From positions 29,045,843 through 29,109,842 of the forward strand of contig CM072810.1 of the NCBI GenBank assembly GCA_037013495.1: 64,000 nt of DNA, in the 5' to 3' direction. Shown in pieces: positions 22,374-34,730 of this stretch. The stretch comes from Hippophae tibetana (lineage: Eukaryota > Streptophyta > Magnoliopsida > Rosales > Elaeagnaceae). Below the pieces are notes generated by a model. It did no database searches, was not told where the DNA came from, and worked only from the letters and a program-made list of their open reading frames with translations. The position numbers were made by a program, and so were the translations under genes. Position 1 is the first letter of the stretch, and every line of letters begins with the position of its first letter.

Positions 22374-22956
22374 GAATTTGTTCCAAGTTTTTGCCTCTTG
22401 CTTGATATAGAGGTCAAAATTTTTGGTCAATTTCGTAGTCCTAGATTTATTTTTTAGCTCAAATACCTATATGAGTGGTCTACCAAATATTTCATGTTGT
22501 TTGGAAGAAGTACAACTCTAAATTCATTGAAATAATCATTTTGGAGCTCGGATTATTTTTTTCTAAAACCCCTAAAAAGGGTTAATTCTATCTAAGAATT
22601 TTATTAACTCTCTGTAGATCCCATTTCTCTTCATTGGTATTAGAGTCATCATTTCTAACAATTGTGTCCAAAAGATCTTCGCTAAGACCACTATCCTTGA
22701 TGTCTATAAAGCCAAGCTCTTTCCGTCCTCGAAAGTGGATGGCTGACATATTGGTTACAAGTGAAGCAGTTCGAATACTTGCGCAAGTGATTCATTTAAC
22801 AGTAAGTTCACAAGGATTTTTCATGTATTTAAGCAAGGTAACTTTTACTTGAAAATGATAAGGTAAGTATGTAAGGAATTTCTCAATGTACTTCTCTTTC
22901 CTCATAGGTCCACCCAAATTGTACGAGTAGTTGATAGTGTTTGAAAAACATGATTA
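22374..22956 (+). repeat. 583-bp monomer with 6-bp deletion, copy A
   Basis: The usual CTCTCTGGGAAAGTAGATCCC is CTCTCTGTAGATCCC near 22610, a loss of six bases. The unit also has GACTAG, TTTTTGCCTC, AGTCCTAG, AAGAATTTTATTAAC, GTGAAGCAG, CTTTTACTTG, GTAAGTATGTAAGG and CCTCATAGG. The CTTTTACTT change breaks the AAGCAA/TTGCTT hairpin. It is followed by the CTACCTAACAAATTC monomer. Confidence 0.9.
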
Positions 22957-23544
22957 GAATTTGTTCCAAGTTTCATCCTCTTGCTTGATATAGAGTTCAA
23001 AATTTTTGGTCAACTTCGTAGTTCTAGATTTAATTTTTAGCTCAAATACTTATATGAGTGGTCTGCAAAATATTTCATGTTGTTTCGAAGAAGTACAACT
23101 CTAAATTCATTGAAATAATCATTTTAGAGCTCGGATTATTTTTTTCAAAACCCCTAAAAAGGGTTAATTCTACCTAACAAATTCAGTAACTGTCTAGGAA
23201 AGTAGATCTCATTTCTCTTCATTGGTATTAGAGTCATCATTCCTAACAATTGTGTCAAAAAGATTTTCGCTAAGACCACTATCCTTGATGTCTATAAAGC
23301 CAAGCTCTTTCCGTCCTCGAAAGTGGATGCCTGACATATTGGTTACAAGTGATGCAGTTCGAATACTTGCCCAAGTGATTCATTTAACAGTAAGTTCACA
23401 AGGATTTTTCATGTATTTAAGCAAGGTAACTTTTGCTTGAAAATGATAAGGTAAGCTAGTAAGGAATTTCTCAATGTGCTTCTCTTTCCTCATAGGTCCA
23501 CCCAAATTGTACGAGTAGTTGATAGTGTTTGAAAAACAAGATTA

Positions 23545-25311
23545 GAATTTGTTCCAAGTTTCAGCCTCTTGCTTGATATAGAGGTCAAAAGTTTTGGTCA
23601 ATTTCGTAGTTCTAGATGTATTTTTTAGCTCAAATACCTATATGAGTGGTCTACCAAATATTTCATGTTGTTTGGAAGAAGTACAACTCTAAATTAATTG
23701 AAATAATCATTTTGGAGCCCGGATTATTTTTTCCTAAAACCCCTAAAAAGGGTTAATTCTATCGAAGAAATTTAGTAACTCTCTGGGAAAGTAGATCCCA
23801 TTTCTCTTCATTGGTATTAGAGTCATCATTTCTAACAATTGTGTGAAAAATATTTTTGCTAAGACCACTATCCTTGATGTCTATAAAGCCAAGCTCTTTC
23901 CGTCCTCGAAAGTGGATGGCTGACATATTGGATACAAGTGATGCAGTTCGAATACTTGCCCAAGTGATTCAATTAACAGTAAGTTCGCAAGGATTTTTTA
24001 TGTATTTAAGCAAGGTTACTTTTGCTTGAAAATGATAAGGTAAGCTAGTAAGGAATTTCTCAATCTATTTCCCTTTCCAGATTGGTCCACCCAATTTGTA
24101 GAAGTAGTTGATAGTGTTTGAAAAACATGATTAGAATTTGTTCCAAGTTTCATCCTCTTGCTTGATATAGAGTTCAATATTTTTGGTCAACTTCGTAGTT
24201 CTAGATTTATTTTTTAGCTCAAATACTTATATGAGTGGTCTGCAAAATATTTCATGTTGTTTGGAAGAAGTACAACTCTAACTTCATTGAAATAAACATT
24301 TTGGAGCTCGTATTATTTTTTTCTAAAACCCCTAAAAAGGGTTAATTCTATCGAAGAAATTTAGTAACTCTCTGGGAAAGTAGATCCCATTTCTCTTCAT
24401 TGGTATTAGAGTCATCATTTCTAACAATTGTGTCAAAAAGATTTTCGCTAAGACCACTATCCTTGATGTCTATAAAGCAAAGCTCTTTCCTTCCTCGAAA
24501 GTGGATGGCTGACATATTGGTTACAAGTGATGCAGTTCGAATACTTGCCCAAGTGATTCATTTAACAGTAAGTTCACAAGGATTTTTCATGTAATTAAGC
24601 AAGGTAACTTTTGCTTGAAAATTATAAGGTAAGCTAGTAAGGAATTTCTCAATGTACTTCTCTTTCCTAATAGATCCACCCAAATTGTACGAGTAGTTGA
24701 TAATGTTTGAAAAACATGATTAGAATTTGTTCCAAGTTTCAGCCTCTTGCTTGATATAGAGGTCAAAAATTTTGGTCAATTTCGTAGTTCTAGATTTATT
24801 TTTTAGCTCAAATACCTATATGAGTGGTCTACCAAATATTTCATGTTGTTCGGAAGAAGTACAACTCTAAATTCATTGAAATAATCATTTTGGAGCTCGG
24901 ATTATTTTTTTCCAAAACACCTAAAAAGGGTTAATTATATCTAAGAAATTTGGTAACTCTCTGGGAAAGTAGATCCCATTTCTCTTCATTGGTATTAGAG
25001 TCATCATTTCTAACAATTTTGTCAAAAAGATTTTCGCTAAGACCACTATCCTTGATGTCTATAAAGCAAAGCTCTTTCCTTCCTCGAAAGTGGATGGCTG
25101 ACATATTGGTTACAAGTGATGCAGTTCGAATACTTGCCCAAGTGATTCATTTAACAGTAAGTTCACAAGGATTTTTCATGTATTTAAGCAAGGTAACTTT
25201 TGCTTGAAAATGATAAGGTAAGCTAGTAAGGAATTTCTCAATGTACTTCTCTTTCCTAATAGGTCCACCCAAATTGTACGAGTAGTTGATAATGTTTGAA
25301 AAACAAGATTA
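23545..25311 (+). repeat. Trimer HOR (second kind), copy 1
   Basis: Members at 23545 (GTGTGAAAAATA, which stops the plus-strand frame), 24134 (CATCCTC type) and 24723 (GAGGTCAAAAATTTTGG with GTTCGGAAG). Private changes include GAGCCCGG, AAATTAATTG, CATGTAATTAAG and AAAACACCTAAAAAGGG. The last disrupts the telomere-like core in the third member. The third member also has TTGGTAACTC, so its plus-strand frame runs on to 85 codons. Confidence 0.85.
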
Positions 25312-27077
25312 GAATTTGTTCCAAGTTTCAGCCTCTTGCTTGATATAGAGGTCAAAATTTTTGGTCAATTTCGTAGTTCTAGATGTATTTTTTAGCTCAA
25401 ATACCTATATGAGTGGTCTACCAAATATTTCATGTTGTTTGGAAGAAGTACAACTCTAAATTCATTGAAATAATCATTTTGGAGCTCGGATTATTTTTTT
25501 CTAAAACCCCTAAAAAGGGTTAATTCTATCGAAGAAATTTAGTAACTCTCTGGGAAAGTAGATCCCATTTCTCTTCATTGGTATTAGAGTCATCATTTCT
25601 AACAATTGTGTGAAAAATATTTTCGCTAAGACCACTATCCTTGATGTCTATAAAGCCAAGCTCTTTCCGTCCTCGAAAGTGGATGGCTGACATATTGGAT
25701 ACAAGTGATGCAGTTCGAATACTTGCCCAAGTGATTCATTTAACAGTAAGTTCGCAAGGATTTTTTATGTATTTAAGCAAGGTTACTTTTGCTTGAAAAT
25801 GATAAGGTAAGCTAGTAAGGAATTTCTCAATCTATTTCCCTTTCCAGATTGGTCCACCCAATTTGTAGAAGTAGTTGATAGTGTTTGAAAAACATGATTA
25901 GAATTTGTTCCAAGTTTCATCCTCTTACTTGATATAGAGTTCAATATTTTTGGTCAACTTCGTAGTTCTAGATTTATTTGTTAGCTCAAATACTTATATG
26001 AGTGGTCTGCAAAATATTTCATGTTGTTTGGAAGAAGTACAACTCTAACTTCATGGAAATAAACATTTTGGAGCTCGGATTTTTTTTTTCTAAAACCCCT
26101 AAAAAGGGTTAATTCTATCGAAGAAATTTAGTAACTCTTTGGGAAAGTAGTTCCCATTTCTCTTCATTGGTATTAGAGTCATCATTTCTAACAATTGTGT
26201 CAAAAAGATTTTCGCTAAGACCACTATCCTTGATGTCTATAAAGCAAAGCTCTTTCCTTCCTCGAAAGTGCATGGCTGACATATTGGTTACAAGTGATGC
26301 AGTTCGAATACTTGCCCAAGTGATTCATTTAACAGTAAGTTCACAAGGATTTTTCATGTATTTAAGCAAGGTAACTTTTGCTTGAAAATTATAAGGTAAG
26401 CTAGTAAGGAATTTCTCAATGTACTTCTCTTTCCTAATAGATCCACCCAAATTGTACGAGTAGTTGATAATGTTTGAAAAACATGATTAGAATTTGTTCC
26501 AAGTTTCAGCCTCTTGCTTGATATAGAGGTCAAAAATTTTGGTCAATTTCGTAGTTCTAGATTTATTTTTTAGCTCAAATACCTATATGAGTGGTCTACC
26601 AAATATTTCATGTTGTTCGGAAGAAATACAACTCTAAATTCATTGAAATAATCATTTTGGAGCTCGGATTATTTTTTTCCAAAACCCCTAAAAAGGGTTA
26701 ATTCTATCTAAGAAATTTAGTAACTCTCTGGGAAAGTAGATCCCATTTCTCTTCATTGGTATTAGAGTCATCATTTCTAACAATTGTGTCAAAAAGATTT
26801 TCGCTAAGACCACTATCCTTGATGTCTATAAAGCAAAGCTCTTTCCTTCCTCGAAATGGATGTCTTACATATTGGTTACAAGTGATGCAGTTCGAATACT
26901 TGCCCAAGTGATTCATTTAACAGTAAGTTCACAAGGATTTTTCATGTATTTAAGCAAGGTAACTTTTGCTTGAAAATGATAAGGTAAGCTAGTAAGGAAT
27001 TTCTCAATGTACTTCTCTTTCCTAATAGGTCCACCCAAATTGTACGAGTAGTTGATAATGTTTGAAAAACATGACTA
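25312..27077 (+). repeat. Trimer HOR (second kind), copy 2
   Basis: Members at 25312, 25901 and 26490 repeat the marker order of copy 1, including GTTCGGAAG in the third. The copies differ by more scattered substitutions than in the other HORs (for example CTCTTACTTG, ATTTGTTAGC, CATGGAAATA, GGATTTTTTTTTTC, GTGCATGGC). In the third, CTCGAAATGGATGTCTTAC contains a 1-bp loss. The greater divergence suggests this trimer is older than the 52-61 kb block. Confidence 0.83.
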
Positions 27078-29431
27078 GAATTTGTTCCAAGTTTTTGCCT
27101 CTTGCTTGATATAGAGGTCAAAATTTTTGGTCAATTTCGTAGTCCTAGATTTATTTTTTAGCTCAAATACCTATATGAGTGGTCTACCAAATATTTCATG
27201 TTGTTTGGAAGAAGTAGAACTCTAAATTCATTGAAATAATCATTTTGGAGCTCGGATTATTTTTTTCTAAAACCCCTAAAAAGGGTTAATTCTATCTAAG
27301 AAATTTATTAACTCTCTGGGAAAGTAGATCCCATTTCTCTTCATTTGTATTAGAGTCATCATTTCTAACAATTGTGTCCAAAAGATCTTCGCTGAGACCA
27401 CTATCCTTGATGTCTATAAAGCCAAGCTCTTTCTGTCCTCGAAAGTGGATGGCTGACATATTGGTTACAAGTGATGCAGTTCGAATACTTGCGCAAGTGA
27501 TTCATTTAACAGTAAGTTCACAAGGATTTTTCATGTATTTAAGCAAGGTACCTTTTGCTTGAAAATGATAAGGTAAGCATGTAAGGAATTTCTCAATGTA
27601 CTTCTCTTTCCTGATAGGTCCACCCAAATTGTACGAGTAGTTGATAGTGTTTGAAAAACATGATTAGAATTTGTTCCAAGTTTCATCCTCTTGCTTGATA
27701 TAGAGTTCAAAATTTTTGGTCAACTTCGTAGTTCTAGATTTATTTTTTAGCTCAAATACTTATATGAGTGGTCTGCAAAATATTTCATGTTGTTTTGAAG
27801 AAGTACAACTCTAAATTCATTGAAATAATCATTTTAGAGCTCGTATTATGTTTTTCTACAACCCCTAAAAAAGGGCTAATTCTATCTAAGAAATTTAGTA
27901 AATCTCTGGGAAAGTAGATCCCATTCTCTTCATTGGTGTTAGAGTCATCATTTCTAACAATTGTGTCCAAAAGATCATCGCTAAGACCACTATCCTTGAT
28001 GTCTATAAAGCCAAGCTCTTTCCATCCTCGAAAGTAGATGGCTGACATATTGGATACAAGTGATGCAGTTCGAATACTTGCCCAAGTGATTCATTTAACA
28101 GTAAGTTCGCAAGGATTTTTTATGTATTTAAGCAAGGTTACGTTTGCTTGAAAATGATAAGGTAAGCTAGTAAGGAATTTCTCAATCTATTTCCCTTTCC
28201 AGATTGGTCCACCCAAATTGTAGGAGTAGTTGATAGTGTTTGAAAAACATGATTAGAATTTGTTCCAAGTTTCATCCTGTTGCTTGATATAGAGTTCAAA
28301 ATTTTTGGTCAACTTCGTAGTTCTAGATTTATTTTTTAGCTCAAATACTTATATGAGTGGTCTGCAAAATATTTAATGTTGTTTTGAAGAAGTACAACTC
28401 TAAATTCATTGAAATAATCATTTTAGAGTTGGGATTATTTTTTTCAAAACCCCTAAAAAGGGTTAATTCTATCTAAGAAATTTATTAACTCTCTGGGAAA
28501 GTAGATCCCATTTCTCTTCATTGGTATTAGAGTCATCATTTCTAACAATTGTGTCCAAAAGATCTTCGCTGAGACCACTATCCTTGATGTCTATAAAGCC
28601 AAGCTCTTTCTGTCCTCGAAAGTGGATGGCTGACATATTGGTTACAAGTGATGCAGTTCGAATACTTGCGCAAGTGATTCATTTAACAGTAAGTTCACAA
28701 GGATTTTTCATGTATTTAAGCAAGGTAACTTTTGCTTGAAAATGATAAGGTAAGCATGTAAGGAATTTCTCAATGTACTTCTCTTTCTTGATAGGTCCAC
28801 CCAAATTGTACGAGTAGTTGATAATGTTTGAAAAACATGATTAGAATTTATTCAAAGTTTCGTCCTCTTGCTTGATATAGAGTTCAATATTTTTGGTCAA
28901 CTTCGTAGTTCTAGGTTTATTTTGAACTCAAATACCTATATGAGTGGTCTACAAAATATTTCATGTTGTTTGGAAGAAGTACAACTCTAAATTCATTGAA
29001 ATAATCATTTTGGAGCTCGGATTATTTTTTTCTAAAACCCCTAAAAAGGGTTAATTCTATCGAAGAAATTTAGTAACTCTCTGGGAAAGTAGATCCCATT
29101 TCTCTTCATTGGTATTAGAGTCATCATTTCTAAAAATTGTGTCAAAAATATTTTCGCTAAGACCACTATCCTTGATGTCTATAAAGCTAAGCTCTTTCCG
29201 TCCTCGAAAGTGGATGGCTGACATATTGGATACAAGTGATGCAGTTCGAATACTTGCCCAAGTGATTCATTTAACAGTAAGTTCGCAAGGATTTTTTATG
29301 TATTTAAGCAAGGTTACGTTTGCTTGAAAATGATAAGGTAAGCTAGTAAGGAATTTCTCAATCTATTTCCCTTTCCAGATTGGTCCACCCAAATTGTAGG
29401 AGTAGTTGATAGTGTTTGAAAAACATGATTA
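27078..29431 (+). repeat. Four-monomer stretch with an extra pair of mosaic monomers
   Basis: Monomers at 27078 and 27667 correspond to 32965 and 33554. At the latter site the next monomer is 34143, the counterpart of 29432. The two monomers at 28256 and 28844 (1176 bp) are therefore extra here or missing there. The one at 28256 starts like 29432 (TTTAATGTTG, GAGTTGGG) and switches to the 27078 type (TTTATTAACTC, GCTGAGACC, GTAAGCATGTAAGG). The one at 28844 starts as a GAACTC monomer and continues with markers shared with 9424. Both look like products of exchange. Confidence 0.82.
27667..28255 (+). repeat. C-type monomer 4, mosaic 5' part (minus-strand frame 27785-28048)
   Basis: The C core (TCGTATTATG, ACAACCCC, AAAAAAGGGC, CCCATTCTC, GATCATCGC) is joined here to a 5' part of another type: CATCCTC, GAGTTCAAAATT, GTCTGCAAAAT and TTGTTTTGAAG. 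Copies 1-3 have CAGCCTC, GAGGTC and GTCTACCAAAT instead. The switch lies around phase 100-160. The 87-codon minus-strand frame is kept, ending LYFFKTT instead of LYFFQTT because of the exchanged flank. Confidence 0.72.
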
Positions 29432-30019
29432 GAATTTGTTCCAAGTTTCATCCTCTTGCTTGATATAGAGTTCAAAATTTTTGGTCAACTTCGTAGTTCT
29501 AGATTTATTTTTTAGCTCAAATACTTATATGAGTGGTCTGCAAAATATTTAATGTTGTTTTGAAGAAGTACAACTCTAAATTCATTGAAATAATCATTTT
29601 AGAGTTGGGATTATTTTTTTCAAAACCCCTAAAAAGGGTTAATTCTATCTAACAAATTTAGTAACTCTCTGGGAAAGTAGATCTCATTTCTCTTCATTGG
29701 TATTAGAGTCATCATTCCTAACAATTGTGTCAAAAATATTTTCGCTAAGACCACTATCCTTGATGTCTATAAAGCCAAGCTCTTTCCGTCCTCGAAAGTG
29801 GATGCCTGACATATTGGTTACAAGTGATGCAGTTCGAATACTTGCCCAAGTGATTCATTTAACAGTAAGTTCACAAGGATTTTTCATGTATTTAAGCAAG
29901 GTAACTTTTGCTTGAAAATGATAAGGTAAGCTAGTAAGGAATTTCTCAATGTGCTTCTCTTTCCTGATAGGTCCATCCAAATTGTACGAGTAGTTGATAG
30001 TGCTTGAAAAACAAGATTA

Positions 30020-30609
30020 GAATTTGTTCCAAGTTTCAGCCTCTTGCTTGATATAGAGGTCAAAATTTTTGGTCAATTTCGTAGTTCTAGATGTATTTTT
30101 TAGCTCAAATACCTATATGAGTGGTCTACCAAATATTTCATGTTGTTTGGAAGAAGTACAACTCTAAATTCATTGAAATAATCATTTTAGAGCTCGGATT
30201 ATTTTTTTCTAAAACCCCTAAAAAAGGGTTAATTCTATCTAAGAAATTTATTAACTCTCTGGGAAAGTAGATCCCATTTCTCTACATTGGTATTAGAGTC
30301 ATCATTCCTAACAATTGTGCCAAAAAGATCTTCACTAAGACCACAATCCTTGATGTCTATAAAGGCAGGCTCTTTCCGTCCTCGAAAGTGCATTGCTGAC
30401 ATATTGGTTACAAGTGATGCTGTTCGAATACTTGCCCAAGTGATTCATTTAATAGTAAGTTCACAAGGATTTTTCATGTATTTAAGCAAGGTAACTTTTG
30501 CTTGAAAATGATAAGGTAAGCTAGTTAGGAATTTCTCAATCTACTTCTCTTTCTTGATAGGTCCACCCAAATTGTACGAGTAGTTGATAATGTTTGAAAA
30601 ACATGATTA
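30020..30609 (+). repeat. D-type monomer 2
   Basis: This has the full D marker set with a private GTGCATTGC (the plus-strand frame reads CIAD). The 5' part is of the AAGATTAG with GATGTATT type. It is followed by a GAACTC-type monomer at 30610. It recurs at 34731, exactly 4711 bp downstream, as part of the octamer. Confidence 0.88.
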
Positions 30610-33553
30610 GAATTTATTCAAAGTTTCGTCCTCTTGCTTGATATAGAGTTCAATATTTTTGGTCAACTTCGTAGTTCTAGGTTTATTTTGAACTCAAATA
30701 CCTATATGAGTGGTCTACAAAATATTTCATGTTGTTTGGAAGAAGTACAACTCTAAATTCATAGAAATAAACATTTTGGAGCTCGGATTATTTTTTTCCA
30801 AAACCCCTAAAAAGGGTTAATTCTATCTAAGAAATTTAGTAACTCTCTGGGAAAGTAGATCCCATTTCTCTTCATTGGTATTAGAGTCATCATTTCTAAC
30901 AATTGTGTCAAAAAGATTTTCGCTAAGACCACTATCCTTGATGTCTATAAAGCAAAGCTCTTTCCGTCCTCGAAAGTGGATGCCTGACATATTGGTTACA
31001 AGTGATGTAGTTCGAATACTTGCCCAAGTGATTCATTTAACAGTAAGTTCACAAGGATTTTTCATGTATTTAAGCAAGGTAACTTTTGCTTGAAAATGAT
31101 AAGGTAAGCTAGTAAGGAATTTCTAAATCTATTTCCCTTTCCAGATTGGTCCACCCAATTTGTAGAAGTAGTTGATAGTGTTTGAAAAACATGATTAGAA
31201 TTTGTTCCAAGTTTCATCCTCTTGCTTGATATAGAGTTCAATATTTTTGGTCAACTTCGTAGTTCTAGATTTATTTTTTAGCTCAAATACTTATATGAGT
31301 GGTCTGCAAAATATTTCATGTTGTTTGGAAGAAGTACAACTCTAACTTCATTGAAATAAACATTTTGGAGCTCGGATTATTTTTTTCTAAAACCCCTAAA
31401 AAGGGTTAATTTTATCGAAGAAATTTAGTAACTCTCTGGGAAAGTAGATCCCATTTCTCTTCATTGGTATTAGAGTCATCATTTCAAACAATTGTGTCAA
31501 AAAGATTTTCGCTAAGACCACTATCCTTGATGTCTATAAAGCAAAGCTCTTTCCTTCCTCGAAAGTGGATGGCTGACATATTGGTTACAAGTGATGCAGT
31601 TCGAATACTTGCCCAAGTGATTCATTTAACAGTAAGTTCACAAGGATTTTTCATGTATTTAAGCAAGGTAACTTTTGCTTGAAAATTATAAGGTAAGCTA
31701 GAAAGGAATTTCTCAATGTACTTCTCTTTCCTAATAGATCCACCCAAATTGTACGAGTAGTTGATAATGTTTGAAAAACATTATTAGAATTTGTTCCAAG
31801 TTTCAGCCTCTTGCTTGATATAGAGGTCAAAATTTTTGGTCAATTTCGTAGTTCTAGATTTATTTTTTAGCTCAAATACCTATATGAGTGGTCTACCAAA
31901 TATTTCATGTTGTTCGGAAGAAGTACAACTCTAAATTCATTGAAATAATCATTTTGGAGCTCGGATTATTTTTTTCCAAAACCCCTAAAAAGGGTTAATT
32001 CTATCTAAGAAATTTAGTAACTCTCTGGGAAAGTAGATCCCATTTCTCTTCATTGGTATTAGAGTCATCATTTCTAACAATTGTGTCAAAAAGATTTTCG
32101 CTAAGACCACTATCCTTGATGTCTATAAAGCAAAGCTCTTTCCTTCCTCGAAAGTGGATGGCTGACATATTGGTTACAAGTGATGCAGTTCGAATACTTG
32201 CCCAAGTGATTCATTTAACAGTAAGTTCACAAGGATTTTTCATGTATTTAAGCAAGGTAACTTTTGCTTGAAAATGATAAGGTAAGCTAGTAAGGAATTT
32301 CTCAATGTACTTCTCTTTCCTAATAGGTCCACCCAAATTGTACGAGTAGTTGATAATGTTTGAAAAACATGACTAGAATTTGTTCCAAGTTTTTGCCTCT
32401 TGCTTGATATAGAGGTCAAAATTTTTGGTCAATTTCGTAGTCCTAGATTTATTTTTTAGCTCAAATACCTATATGAGTGGTCTACCAAATATTTCATGTT
32501 GTTTGGAAGAAGTACAACTCTAAATTCATTGAAATAATCATTTTGGAGCTCGGATTATTTTTTTCTAAAACCCCTAAAAAGGGTTAATTCTATCTAAGAA
32601 TTTTATTAACTCTCTGGGAAAGTAGATCCCATTTCTCTTCATTGGTATTAGAGTCATCATTTCTAACAATTGTGTCCAAAAGATCTTCGCTAAGACCACT
32701 ATCCTTGATGTCTATAAAGCCAAGCTCTTTCCGTCCTCGAAAGTGGATGGCTGACATATTGGTTACAAGTGATGCAGTTCGAATACTTGCGCAAGTGATT
32801 CATTTAACAGTAAGTTCACAAGGATTTTTCATGTATTTAAGCAAGGTAACTTTTGCTTGAAAATGATAAGGTAAGCTAGTAAGGAATTTCTCAATGTACT
32901 TCTCTTTCCTAATAGGTCCACCCAAATTGTACGAGTAGTTGATAATGTTTGAAAAACATGACTAGAATTTGTTCCAAGTTTTTGCCTCTTGCTTGATATA
33001 GAGGTCAAAATTTTTGGTCAATTTCGTAGTCCTAGATTTATTTTTTAGCTCAAATACCTATATGAGTGGTCTACCAAATATTTCATGTTGTTTGGAAGAA
33101 GTACAACTCTAAATTCATTGAAATAATCATTTTGGAGCTCGGATTATTTTTTTCTAAAACCCCTAAAAAGGGTTAATTCTATCTAAGAAATTTATTAACT
33201 CTCTGGGAAAGTAGATCCCATTTCTCTTCATTGGTATTAGAGTCATCATTTCTAACAATTGTGTCCAAAAGATCTTCGCTGAGACCACTATCCTTGATGT
33301 CTATAAAGCCAAGCTCTTTCTGTCCTCGAAAGTGGATGGCTGACATATTGGTTACAAGTGATGCAGTTCGAATACTTGCGCAAGTGATTCATTTAACAGT
33401 AAGTTCACAAGGATTTTTCATGTATTTAAGCAAGGTAACTTTTGCTTGAAAATGATAAGGTAAGCATGTAAGGAATTTCTCAATGTACTTCTCTTTCCTG
33501 ATAGGTCCACCCAAATTGTACGAGTAGTTGATAGTGTTTGAAAAACACGATTA

Positions 33554-34142
33554 GAATTTGTTCCAAGTTTCATCCTCTTGCTTGATATAGAGTTCAAAAT
33601 TTTTGGTCAACTTCGTAGTTCTAGATTTATTTTTTAGCTCAAATACTTATATGAGTGGTCTGCAAAATATCTCATGTTGTTTTGAAGAAGTACAACTCTA
33701 AATTCATTGAAATAATCATTTTAGAGCTCGTATTATGTTTTTCTACAACCCCTAAAAAAGGGCTAATTCTATCTAAGAAATTTAGTAAATCTCTGGGAAA
33801 GTAGATCCCATTCTCTTCATTGGTGTTAGAGTCATCATTTCTAACAAATGTGTCCAAAAGATCATCGCTAAGACCACTATCCTTGATGTCTATAAAGCCA
33901 AGCTCTTTCCATCCTCGAAAGTAGATGGCTGACATATTGGATACAAGTGATGCAGTTCGAATACTTGCCCAAGTGATTCATTTAACAGTAAGTTCGCAAG
34001 GATTTTTTATGTATTTAAGCAAGGTTACGTTTGCTTGAAAATGATAAGGTAAGCTAGTAAGGAATTTCTCAATCTATTTCCCTTTCCAGATTGGTCCACC
34101 CAAATTGTAGGAGTAGTTGATAGTGTTTGAAAAACATGATTA
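33554..34142 (+). repeat. C-type monomer 5, mosaic 5' part (minus-strand frame 33672-33935)
   Basis: This is almost the same as the monomer at 27667, including the mosaic 5' part, 5887 bp upstream. Private changes are AACACGATT at the start, ATATCTCATG near 33669 and ACAAATGTG near 33845. The last gives DTFVRN in the minus-strand frame where the others have DTIVRN. The frame stays open for 87 codons. Confidence 0.72.
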
Positions 34143-34730
34143 GAATTTGTTCCAAGTTTCATCCTCTTGCTTGATATAGAGTTCAAAATTTTTGGTCAAC
34201 TTCGTAGTTCTAGATTTATTTTTTAGCTCAAATACTTATATGAGTGGTCTGCAAAATATTTCATGTTGTTTTGAAGAAGTACAACTCTAAATTCATTGAA
34301 ATAATCATTTTAGAGTTGGGATTATTTTTTTCAAAACCCCTAAAAAGGGTTAATTCTATCTAACAAATTTAGTAACTCTCTGGGAAAGTAGATCTCATTT
34401 CTCCTCATTGGTATTAGAGTCATCATTCCTAACAATTGTGTCAAAAATATTTTCGCTAAGACCACTATCCTTGATGTCTATAAAGCCAAGCTCTTTCCGT
34501 CCTCGAAAGTGGATGCCTGACATATTGGTTACAAGTGATGCAGTTCGAATACTTGCCCAAGTGATTCATTTAACAGTAAGTTCACAAGGATTTTTCATGT
34601 ATTTAAGCAAGGTAACTTTTGCTTGAAAATGATAAGGTAAGCTAGTAAGGAATTTCTCAATGTGCTTCTCTTTCCTGATAGGTCCATCCAAATTGTACGA
34701 GTAGTTGATAGTGCTTGAAAAACAAGATTA

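Larger units (their letters stand above)
19431..23544 (+). repeat. Mixed satellite stretch, seven monomers of different subtypes
   Basis: Starts: 19431 (TTGTTTTGAAG, GAGTTGGG, AAATCCCC), 20019 (D type), 20608 (GAACTC type), 21196 (CATCCTC type ending CTTCAAAATT), 21785 (CAGCCTC with GTCTACCAAAT), 22374 (GACTAG with TTTTTGCCTC and a 6-bp deletion) and 22957 (CTACCTAACAAATTC). The series 19431-20608 recurs at 29432-30610 and 34143-35321, and the series 22374-22957 recurs at 38848-39437 and 42382-42971. I see no nonsatellite sequence. Confidence 0.85.
29432..34142 (+). repeat. Octamer HOR, copy 1 (4711 bp)
   Basis: Eight monomers: 29432 (GAGTTGGG), 30020 (D), 30610 (GAACTC), 31198 (TTTTATCGAAG with TTCAAACAATTG), 31787 (GTTCGGAAG, ACATTATTAG), 32376 and 32965 (both GACTAG with TTTTTGCCTC) and 33554 (C type). 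The monomer at 30610 is itself a mosaic: a GAACTC-type start joined to TTCATAGAAATAAAC (otherwise seen in the 5-9 kb trimer) and then GTGGATGCC. Confidence 0.88.

Noticed and set aside
27540-27560. Variants such as GGTACC near 27548 as a functional difference
   Set aside because: Single-base private change in one monomer, of the kind scattered through the array.
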